Shown piece by piece: positions 14,024 to 20,340 of a stretch of 20,340 nucleotides of DNA (the stretch's first letter is position 1; each line of letters opens with the position of its first letter). Where the stretch lies: the NCBI GenBank assembly GCA_045648165.1, contig JAZRNL010000005.1, positions 1 to 20,340 on the forward strand, read 5' to 3'. Both the position numbers and the translations under genes were made by a program. Below the pieces are notes generated by a model. The model worked only from the letters and a program-made list of their open reading frames with translations. It searched no databases and was not told where the DNA came from. This DNA is from RGIG9115 sp045648165 (lineage in GTDB: Bacteria; Bacillota; Clostridia; UBA1381).

Positions 14024-14641
14024 TTATTCAGTTATAGCTGCTTTTATTATTTCAAAGCATTTATCTTCGCCAAGAGCCGACGTGCTGAGACAGAGGTCGT
14101 AATTTTTCATAACCCCCCACTCCATATTAGTGTAGTAGTCGTAATATGAACGTCTCTGCTTTTCTACCTTTACCACTTTATCTTTTGCCTTCTGCAAAGG
14201 GAGGTCAAGGCGTTCCGAAACTCTTTTTGCCTTATAATCCATATCTGCATATAAGAAAACACTAAGGTGAGGAATTTCAGCATTTTTAAGAACGTAATCC
14301 GCACATCTACCAACAAATATGCAAGGTCCCTCAACAACGCTCTCTTTGATGATTTCAGACTGAGCAATAAACAACTTATCGTTAATGGGCAAATCATAAT
14401 ACACCGGGCCACCCAGAGTACCTACAGAGTAGTTACCCATAGCTATGGAATACAAAAAGCTGCCTTTTGCATTTTCATCAAGCTTTTTTACGGTGTCAAC
14501 ATGGAAATTACCTTTTTTGGCTGCAAGCTCTACAATTTCCTTGTCGTAAAAAGCATACCCCAGCTCTTCCGCAAGACGCTTTCCTATATCGTAGCCTCCG
14601 CTTCCGTACTGTCTGCCGATTACAATTGATTTCTTTGTCAT
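14024..14641 (-). CDS. cytidylate kinase-like family protein
   Basis: 205 residues, probably a cytoplasmic P-loop phosphotransferase. The N-terminus SIVIGRQYGSGGYDIGKRLAEELGY is the glycine-rich loop variant of the Cytidylate_kin2 family. It differs from the classical GxxxxGKS because the lysine-serine is not in the usual place. Later motifs are FVGRCADYVL, the lid-like segment RVSERLDLPLQKAKDKV with many Arg/Lys, and RRSYYDYYTNMEWG, all characteristic of this family in Clostridia. The true substrate is not established for the family; it is distinct from canonical Cmk. Ribosome-binding site AAAGGAGAGG precedes ATG. It sits 28 bp after the transglycosylase gene. Confidence 0.85.
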   Translation of the reverse strand: MTKKSIVIGRQYGSGGYDIGKRLAEELGYAFYDKEIVELAAKKGNFHVDTVKKLDENAKGSFLYSIAMGNYSVGTLGGPVYYDLPINDKLFIAQSEIIKESVVEGPCIFVGRCADYVLKNAEIPHLSVFLYADMDYKAKRVSERLDLPLQKAKDKVVKVEKQRRSYYDYYTNMEWGVMKNYDLCLSTSALGEDKCFEIIKAAITE

Positions 14642-14669
14642 ATAAACCTCTCCTTTCTTTAATGTGCAT

Positions 14670-15293
14670 TTAATTAAATCTTTTTATTTCCGCAAGCAAT
14701 TTTTTGTATCGCTGAGTTTCTTTATTTACCTTTTTAACATAATTTCTTGTTTCGTCGAACGGTATTTCCAGAAGATTTTTCCCATCCTCGGAATATCTTT
14801 TATCCTCAAGCCAACGGTTTACATTTCCCATACCGCCGTTATACGCGGCAAGAGCAACATCAAAATTACCGTTGTAATAGTCTATGAGATAGCGTATGTA
14901 ATAACAACCAAGCCTTATATTATCATCGGGGTCCATAAGATCAATCTCTTCTGCGTTCATTCCAAGCTTTTCGGCCACCCAGTAACCGGTTTCGTCCGTA
15001 AGCTGCATAAGACCGCTGGCCTTACCCGAATGTGCATCCTCCACATAATTGCTCTCCACCTTGATAATAGCCATAACAAATTCCGGCTGAAGATTATTTG
15101 CAGCTGAATGTTCAATAACTATTTCCTGATAGTCCAAAGGATATATAAGGCTCTTTATACCACGCACGGCAGCTTCAAAAGCCCCTGTAGCGTCAAGCAC
15201 TGCCAAAAGCAATATTATAAAAACAGCTATTTTGGCTTGCCGCCTTCGTTTACGTCTTAAACGGTACTTTTCCCGTATATTTGTTTTTCTAAT
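14670..15293 (-). CDS. membrane-anchored lytic transglycosylase (SLT domain), probable AUU start
   Basis: The SLT domain is clear: the catalytic Glu in IIKVESNY, then GLMQL, NIRLGCYYIRYL and VALAAYNGGMGNV. It would cleave peptidoglycan glycan strands to 1,6-anhydroMurNAc ends outside the membrane. No ATG is available. The first usual start is TTG 15212, which has no ribosome-binding site and would leave only a fragment of the membrane segment. The frame continues upstream as RRKRRRQAKIAVFIILLLAV, a classical basic-plus-hydrophobic signal anchor, to ATT 15291-15293, 10 nt after GGAGG. I therefore propose AUU initiation (207 residues, catalytic Glu80). It overlaps the end of coaE by 37 bp, so translational coupling is likely. 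If only canonical starts are allowed, the gene is 14670-15212. Confidence 0.85.
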   Translation of the reverse strand: MRKTNIREKYRLRRKRRRQAKIAVFIILLLAVLDATGAFEAAVRGIKSLIYPLDYQEIVIEHSAANNLQPEFVMAIIKVESNYVEDAHSGKASGLMQLTDETGYWVAEKLGMNAEEIDLMDPDDNIRLGCYYIRYLIDYYNGNFDVALAAYNGGMGNVNRWLEDKRYSEDGKNLLEIPFDETRNYVKKVNKETQRYKKLLAEIKRFN

Positions 15294-15877
15294 TTTGACA
15301 CTACCTCCTTCACCTTGGATTCAAGCTCTTTTCTGCTACCATCATTATACAGTATTATATCACAGTTTTCAAGATAGAAGTCATCATTTTTCTGCGAATC
15401 AATGCGATTTTCGGCAGATTGACGGGTTATTCCGTCCCTTTTCGTTATTCTGCCTATACGAACAGGGCGAGAAGCAAGCACGCCTATAACCGCATTGCAA
15501 CGGTCGGTTATGCCACTTTCAAATAAGACAGCACCGTCTATGCCCCCAATTTTTTCCGAAGATTTCTCCAATGTTTTCATTACCTCTTCTGCAATATAGC
15601 GGTGGGTTATTTCGTTAAGCTTATTCAGCTTCTGAGCATCAGAAAACACTATCTCACCAAGCTTGCGGCGAAGCAGTGTTCCGTCCTCGTCTATAATCGA
15701 GCTTCCGAACTCCGCTTCAAGCTCGGCAAGGCAGGGAGCACCCTTTTCAGTTACAGCTCTTGCCACAAGGTCGCAATCTACCACCTCTATGCCAAGGCTT
15801 CGGAGAATCTCAGAAACAGTTGATTTCCCCGTCCCGCTTCCTCCGGTTATCCCCAGTATAAATTTATTTTGCATCAT
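15257..15877 (-). CDS. coaE: dephospho-CoA kinase
   Basis: About 206 residues. Last step of coenzyme A synthesis: phosphorylates the 3'-hydroxyl of dephospho-CoA with ATP in the cytoplasm. The P-loop GITGGSGTGKST is right at the N-terminus, followed by DCDLVARAVTEKG, IVFSDAQKLNKLNEITH, LFESGI and the C-terminal DIILYNDGSRKELESKV, all family positions. ATG 15877 (or the immediately following ATG 15874) is chosen. The longer frame to 15988 reads into the polA coding region and adds unrelated residues. The start overlaps the polA stop by 14 bp, so translation is probably coupled. The end overlaps the transglycosylase start. Confidence 0.94.
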   Translation of the reverse strand: MMQNKFILGITGGSGTGKSTVSEILRSLGIEVVDCDLVARAVTEKGAPCLAELEAEFGSSIIDEDGTLLRRKLGEIVFSDAQKLNKLNEITHRYIAEEVMKTLEKSSEKIGGIDGAVLFESGITDRCNAVIGVLASRPVRIGRITKRDGITRQSAENRIDSQKNDDFYLENCDIILYNDGSRKELESKVKEVVSKLEKQIYGKSTV

Positions 15878-18461
15878 ACCAACTCTTTCCGTGAGACATT
15901 TCCACAAGTAAAGGAACAGAAAGCTCTGCCGCACGTTCCATTTCTTCACGAAGAAGCATTTCTGCCGCTTCAAGCTCTGAAGGTTCAAGCTCTAATATAA
16001 GCTCATCGTGTACCTGAAGTATAAGTTTAGCACCGAGCCCCTCCGCCTTTAACCTTTTATGAACACGTACCATTGCGATTTTTATAATATCTGCCGCCGT
16101 ACCCTGAATAGGCGCATTTGAAGCGGCACGTTCTCCAAACGAACGGATATTGAAGTTTGAAGAACGAAGCTCGGGTATATAACGCATTCTGCCAAAGAGA
16201 GTGGTTACAAATCCATCCGCCTTTGCATTTTCCTTTGTTCTATCCATAAACTCACGAATACCCGTATACTTTTCCCAGTATCCGCTTATATATTTCTTTG
16301 CTTCCTTAACAGAAATTCCAAGCTCCCGGGCAAGGCTGAACTCACCCATTCCATACACTATTCCGAAGTTAACTGTTTTTGCAAAGCTTCGCTGATAGCC
16401 TGTTACCTCCGAAAGGGGTACGTCAAACACCTGTGATGCAGTCACGGCGTGTATATCCGCGCCGTTTTTGTATGCATCAATCATAACACTATCCCCGGAT
16501 AGATGAGCAAGAATTCGAAGCTCTATCTGTGAATAGTCCGCATCTAAAAGCACTTTTCCCTCACTTGCAACAAACATTTTACGAATTTCACGGCCAAGCT
16601 CTGTGCGTGTGGGAATGTTCTGTAGGTTTGGCTCCTGAGAGCTAAGTCTGCCAGTTACCGTAACTGTCTGATTAAACAGGGAGTGTATTTTCCCATCCTC
16701 TCCCACAACCGCAGAAAGCCCATCGCAGTAAGTACTTTTAAGCTTTGAAAGCTGACGGTATTCAAGGATTTTTTCTATGATTGGGTGCTTCCCCGCAAGC
16801 TTTTCAAGAACATCTGCTCCCGTTGCATAACCTGTTTTTGTTTTCTTTGCAGGCTTAAGCTCAAGCTTTTCAAAAAGAATGACTCCCAGCTGTTTTGTTG
16901 AGTTTATATTAAATTCTTCCCCCGCAAGTTTATAAATCTCGTCTGTAAGCCGCATAAGGTCTATACTGAGCCTGTTACCAAAAGCTTCAAGTTCCCCTTT
17001 ATCAACCGTGATACCCGCAAGTTCCATATCACCGAGTACGTATATAAGGGGCATTTCCACATCAGTAAATAGGGAAAGTATATTTTTTTCTTCAAGACGT
17101 TTTTTTATCTCAAGCCACAGCGGCATAATAGCAAACGCAGTTTTCTCAAGAAGCAAATCGTTCTCAGGCTCGTCGTCGAAAAGACTCATCTGTGAACTTT
17201 CCTCCTCTATAACGGGAGGCTCTGCTCCAAGCAAATCCTTAAGCACTCCGAAAACCGTGTATTCACTTTTTTCGGGATTTAAAAGATATGCCCCAATTGC
17301 AAGGTCGGCAACGATGCTCTTAAACTGCGCCTTTCCATTTAGTGCGACATAGTCTGCCTTTATATCGAACATATATTTATTGATTTTTTCGTTTTCAAGA
17401 ATAGATTTTAAAAGGCTCTGTGCCTCTTCACCGTATGCGGAATACACCCCTTTTCCGTCACTTAAGGCAACTGCCGTAACAGAGCTTCCGTTTCGTTTAA
17501 GAGCTACTGCAATATCTGCTCCAAGCTTCTCTGGCGCAGATACTTTTTTCATATTTTTAAAAAGGTCTGTTTTAGGCTTACTCACACCACCTATACGTTT
17601 TATAAATGAATTAAGAGCAAACCTCTCTAAAAGTTCAATAAGCGCGGTTTTTTCGCCTAATGAAGTCTCGTCAAACACACAGTCCTCCGCATTGAATGAA
17701 ATGGGTACATTAGTGTCGATTGTGGCAAGCTTTTTACTTAAAAAAGCACTATCCTTGCCGTCAGTAAGCTTTTGGAGCATTGCACCCTTAACTCCTGACT
17801 TATCCAGATTTTCATAAAGGTTTTCAACGGTGTGATAATCGCCTATCAGCTTTATGGCTGTTTTCTCCCCTACCCCAGGAACTCCCGGGATATTATCTGA
17901 GGGGTCACCCATAAGGGCCTTTACATCTATAAATTCTTCCGGAGTTACATTATATTTATCATACACCTCTTTTATGCCGTAGCACACGGTTTCGCTCTGC
18001 CCCATACGTGATACTGTGAGAATAACATTGGTATTGTCCGAGACAAGCTGAAGGTCGTCCTTATCACCTGTAGCAATTATGCACTTAATATCCGAGCTGT
18101 CGCATATCCGGGATACTGTTCCGATTATGTCGTCTGCCTCATAGCCTTCGATTTCCAGAACAGGAATTCCCATCGCCGTTAGAATTTCACGGGCATAGGG
18201 CATCTGAACACGAAGGTCGTCGGGCATAGGCTTTCGGTGCGCCTTATAAGCCTCATACATTTTATGACGGAACGTAGGAGCTTTAAGGTCGAAAGCGCCG
18301 CAGATATAGTCGGGCTTTTCCTCATTTATTAGCTTAAAGAGTATACTTAAAAAGCCATATATGGCATTGGTAGGTGTTCCGTCAGGTGCAGACAGAAACC
18401 TGATGCCGTAATAGGCACGGTTTAGTATACTGTTTGAGTCCAGAATAAGAAGTTTTTTCAC
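15864..18461 (-). CDS. polA: DNA polymerase I
   Basis: 865 residues; fills repair gaps and removes RNA primers. Residues about 1-290 are the 5'-nuclease domain (DSNSILNRAYYG, EADDIIGT, GDKDDLQLV, GDPSDNIPGVPGVGEKTA). The middle region (about 310-460) is a degenerate 3'-5' exonuclease fold: the FDTET-type acidic motif is absent (AVALKRNG in its place), so proofreading is probably lost, as in Bacillus and Thermus enzymes. Residues about 480-865 hold polymerase motifs A (DADYSQIELRILAHLSGD), B (RSFAKTVNFGIVYGMGEF) and C (LQVHDELILE). Start is GTG with AAAGGAG 9 nt before it. It lies 15 bp after ung, which suits joint expression of base-excision repair steps. Confidence 0.97.
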   Translation of the reverse strand: MKKLLILDSNSILNRAYYGIRFLSAPDGTPTNAIYGFLSILFKLINEEKPDYICGAFDLKAPTFRHKMYEAYKAHRKPMPDDLRVQMPYAREILTAMGIPVLEIEGYEADDIIGTVSRICDSSDIKCIIATGDKDDLQLVSDNTNVILTVSRMGQSETVCYGIKEVYDKYNVTPEEFIDVKALMGDPSDNIPGVPGVGEKTAIKLIGDYHTVENLYENLDKSGVKGAMLQKLTDGKDSAFLSKKLATIDTNVPISFNAEDCVFDETSLGEKTALIELLERFALNSFIKRIGGVSKPKTDLFKNMKKVSAPEKLGADIAVALKRNGSSVTAVALSDGKGVYSAYGEEAQSLLKSILENEKINKYMFDIKADYVALNGKAQFKSIVADLAIGAYLLNPEKSEYTVFGVLKDLLGAEPPVIEEESSQMSLFDDEPENDLLLEKTAFAIMPLWLEIKKRLEEKNILSLFTDVEMPLIYVLGDMELAGITVDKGELEAFGNRLSIDLMRLTDEIYKLAGEEFNINSTKQLGVILFEKLELKPAKKTKTGYATGADVLEKLAGKHPIIEKILEYRQLSKLKSTYCDGLSAVVGEDGKIHSLFNQTVTVTGRLSSQEPNLQNIPTRTELGREIRKMFVASEGKVLLDADYSQIELRILAHLSGDSVMIDAYKNGADIHAVTASQVFDVPLSEVTGYQRSFAKTVNFGIVYGMGEFSLARELGISVKEAKKYISGYWEKYTGIREFMDRTKENAKADGFVTTLFGRMRYIPELRSSNFNIRSFGERAASNAPIQGTAADIIKIAMVRVHKRLKAEGLGAKLILQVHDELILELEPSELEAAEMLLREEMERAAELSVPLLVEMSHGKSWYDAK

Positions 18462-18476
18462 TTTATGTTACTCCTT

Positions 18477-19151
18477 TTAAATATTTTCAATCTGCCAGTC
18501 AATTTCCGATTTGCCCATTTCTTTTAAAAGCCGGTTTGCTTCAGCAAAATGCCCGCAACCGAAAAATCCTCTTGATGCGGATAAAGGGCTTGGATGAACG
18601 GTTTTGAGGATATGATGAACAGGGTTTGTAATAAGCCGTTCCTTCTCCTTTGCATTATTCCCCCACAGGAGAAAAATAACCGGGTCTGTACGGGAATTTA
18701 GCTTTTCTATCACGCAGTCAGTAAATATCTCCCATCCCTTGCCGCGGTGGGAGTTTGCCTGATTATCACGCACTGTAAGGGCAGCATTTAAAAGCATTAC
18801 CCCCTGCTTTGCCCACTTTTCAAGAAACCCGTTGTTTGGGATATAGCAGCCAAGCTCAGCTTTGAGTTCTTTATACATATTAAGAAGTGACGGCGGGATA
18901 TCCACACCTTTTTGGACTGAAAATGCAAGACCGTGCGCCTGATTTTCGCCATGGTATGGGTCCTGACCGAGGATAATCACCTTTGTTCCCGAATACGATG
19001 TAAGCTTCAGGGCATTAAATATATCGTTCATATGTGGGTGGATAATATGGTTTTTATATTCTGATTTTAAAAACGTGCGAAGCTTCAGATAGTATTCCTT
19101 TTCAAATTCACCAACCAGAATTTCATCCCAGTCGTTACCTATTTTAACCAT
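18477..19151 (-). CDS. ung: uracil-DNA glycosylase (family 1)
   Basis: 224 residues. Excises uracil from DNA to start base-excision repair. Catalytic motif GQDPYHG with Asp64, the aromatic pocket GLAFSV, GVMLLNAALTVR, and the second motif HPSPLSA with His186 are all in place, and length fits family 1. Ribosome-binding site GGAGGA is about 9 nt before ATG. First gene of the long minus-strand run; PolI, which fills the gap after excision, is encoded 15 bp downstream. A promoter at 19188-19216 drives it, divergent from pepP. Confidence 0.97.
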   Translation of the reverse strand: MVKIGNDWDEILVGEFEKEYYLKLRTFLKSEYKNHIIHPHMNDIFNALKLTSYSGTKVIILGQDPYHGENQAHGLAFSVQKGVDIPPSLLNMYKELKAELGCYIPNNGFLEKWAKQGVMLLNAALTVRDNQANSHRGKGWEIFTDCVIEKLNSRTDPVIFLLWGNNAKEKERLITNPVHHILKTVHPSPLSASRGFFGCGHFAEANRLLKEMGKSEIDWQIENI

Positions 19152-19187
19152 AAATCCATTCCTCCAACCAAATTACTATACACTTAA

Positions 19188-19216
19188 ATTTTACCACAAA
19201 AGGCTACTCTTGTCAA
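19188..19216 (-). promoter_or_regulatory. promoter of ung-polA run
   Basis: On the minus strand the -35 is TTGACA (19211-19216) and the -10 is TAAAAT (19188-19193) with a 17-nt spacer. Confidence 0.82.
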
Positions 19217-19229
19217 CTTTTACAAGTTG
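19214..19229. promoter_or_regulatory. palindrome between divergent -35 boxes, candidate operator
   Basis: CAACTT-TTAC-AAGTTG is a perfect 6-bp inverted repeat that overlaps the ung -35 box and abuts the pepP -35 box. A bound dimeric regulator would affect both promoters. Part of the symmetry comes from the -35 boxes themselves. Confidence 0.4.
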
Positions 19230-19258
19230 TTGACTTTGTGCATTTAATATGCTACAAT
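19230..19258 (+). promoter_or_regulatory. promoter of the pepP-type gene
   Basis: TTGACT (19230-19235), a 17-nt spacer and TACAAT (19253-19258), about 33 nt before the ATG. Confidence 0.78.
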
Positions 19259-19291
19259 GATGATGAAACATAATTACAGGAGTTTATAAAT

Positions 19292-20338
19292 ATGGCAAAC
19301 AGAGTAGAAAAACTAAGAGAAAAGCTACATCCGGGCGAAGGGGTGCTTATATCCTCAAAAGCCAATATATTTTACTACAGCGGGTTTACTTCAGAAGACG
19401 CAATGCTCTACATATCAAAAGAAAAATCTGCACTTCTAACCGATAGCCGTTATACGGTGCAAGCAAAGATTGAAGCCCCTGATTTCGAGCCGATTATAAA
19501 CAAAACGAAGGATTACCTGAAAGAGATAACCGATGAAAAAATCTATATTGAGGAAAACTACCTTACTGTACAAAAAAAAGAAATGCTCGAAAATAATCTG
19601 GAAGGTAAGGAGCTATTAAATGGCCAGACATTAATTTCAGAGTTAAGGCAAATAAAGGACGACGAAGAAATCAAACGCATCCAAGCCGCAGAAGATTTGG
19701 GATGCATTGCTTTCAGTCATATTTTGGGGTTTTTGAAACCAGGTGTGAAAGAAAAAGACATAGCATTAGAGCTTGAGTTTTTTATGCGGAAAAACGGAGC
19801 ATCAAGGCTATCGTTTGACACTATATGCGCATCGGGTGTGCGTTCTGCTATGCCCCACGGTACAGCTTCTGATAAAGAAATTAAAGCGGGTGAGCTTGTA
19901 ACTCTTGATTTCGGGTGTGTTCTTGACGGCTACTGCTCAGATATGACAAGAACAGTGATTGTAGGAAACCCGTCAGACGAGAGGCAGGTTGAAATTTACA
20001 ACACCGTTTTAAATGCTCAAAAAGCGGCACTTGATATTCTTGCATCGGGACTTCCCTGTGCAGAAGCGGATAAAGCCGCCAGGGAATTAATAAAAAATGC
20101 AGGCTACGGTAAGTGCTTCGGACACAGCCAGGAACACAGCCTGGGAATAGAAATCCACGAAAGCCCCAACCTTTCCGAAAAGTCAAAGGATATTTTAGAG
20201 TCGGGGAACGTGGTAACTGTGGAGCCGGGAATATATATAGAAGAATTTGGTGGAGTAAGAATTGAGGATGTTGCATTAATAACTGAAAACGGATACGTTA
20301 ACCTTACAACATCGGAAAAAGAGCTTATAATACTGTAA
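19292..20338 (+). CDS. Xaa-Pro aminopeptidase (M24 family, PepP/YqhT-like)
   Basis: 348 residues, cytoplasmic dimetal peptidase releasing N-terminal residues before proline. Residues 1-120 are the creatinase-type N-terminal domain (FYYSGFTSEDAMLYI, LLTDSRYTVQA). Residues about 128-348 are the pita-bread catalytic domain with all five expected metal ligands: Asp206 (LDFG), Asp217 (SDMTR), His282 (EHSLG), Glu311 (EPGIYIE) and Glu325 (RIED). Substrate-binding His189 (PHGTASD) and His289 (IHESP) are also present. The usual GHGxGL is EHSLGI, a mild variation. AGGAG precedes ATG and the gene is complete, ending 2 bp before the window edge. In many Firmicutes this gene precedes efp, which may lie just outside. 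Confidence 0.94.
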   Translation: MANRVEKLREKLHPGEGVLISSKANIFYYSGFTSEDAMLYISKEKSALLTDSRYTVQAKIEAPDFEPIINKTKDYLKEITDEKIYIEENYLTVQKKEMLENNLEGKELLNGQTLISELRQIKDDEEIKRIQAAEDLGCIAFSHILGFLKPGVKEKDIALELEFFMRKNGASRLSFDTICASGVRSAMPHGTASDKEIKAGELVTLDFGCVLDGYCSDMTRTVIVGNPSDERQVEIYNTVLNAQKAALDILASGLPCAEADKAARELIKNAGYGKCFGHSQEHSLGIEIHESPNLSEKSKDILESGNVVTVEPGIYIEEFGGVRIEDVALITENGYVNLTTSEKELIIL

Positions 20339-20340
20339 CA

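Noticed and set aside
15878..15988. N-terminal extension of coaE to 15988
   Set aside because: It overlaps the conserved C-terminus of polA and adds 37 residues with no place before the P-loop; the family starts a few residues before the P-loop.
1..20340. CRISPR array, insertion sequence, rRNA or phage structural genes
   Set aside because: No regularly spaced identical repeats with unique spacers, no transposase frame, no rRNA core motifs and no capsid or tail genes were seen. The only periodic element is the short hairpin array at 710-864, which has no CRISPR geometry.

Overview
The window looks like chromosome of a low-GC, strictly anaerobic Firmicute of the class Clostridia. It is AT-rich, its ribosome-binding sites are strong AGGAGG types, and almost every promoter is sigma-A-like with a 17-nt spacer. 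It carries a HydE-type [FeFe]-hydrogenase maturase, an Lpl/Ytc-type sugar importer without its own ATPase, and a PolI whose proofreading residues are missing. Genus cannot be named from this sequence.

Layout. 1-700: 3' end of a truncated unknown gene, a tRNA-Leu(UAG) on the minus strand, an orphan copy of the 5' half of a tRNA-Leu 163 bp away that sits next to a perfect promoter, then a divergent tRNA-Ser(UGA) with its own promoter and terminator. 700-1060: gene-free stretch with an array of small hairpins separated by GTGATATT-like 8-mers. 1069-2308: three tandem Xre-family genes. The second is broken by two apparently compensating indels. The third fuses an HTH to a complete desulfoferrodoxin-like two-iron module.

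2358-6187: a calcium-type P-type ATPase (minus) and divergently hydE (plus), each with its own promoter. 6270-9853: a minus-strand sugar ABC operon (two permeases, then the lipoprotein binding protein). 9854-10412: AT-rich regulatory intergene. 10413-11072: trmO (plus). 11172-12209: the classical rpsF-ssb-rpsR operon (minus), with a consensus promoter and a structured leader. 12362-19151: an apparently continuous minus-strand run ung-polA-coaE-lytic transglycosylase-cytidylate kinase-like-uppP-DUF1189-like, combining DNA repair/replication, CoA synthesis and wall metabolism. 19292-20338: divergent pepP-type aminopeptidase.

Most of the window is ordinary housekeeping. The unusual signals are in the first 2.3 kb (tRNA half-duplication, hairpin array, broken xre, HTH-desulfoferrodoxin fusion), plus a probable non-canonical AUU start for the lytic transglycosylase. 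Several starts were revised from the longest open frame (P-type ATPase, hydE, lplB-like, DUF1189-like, coaE, transglycosylase) using ribosome-binding sites and promoter positions.
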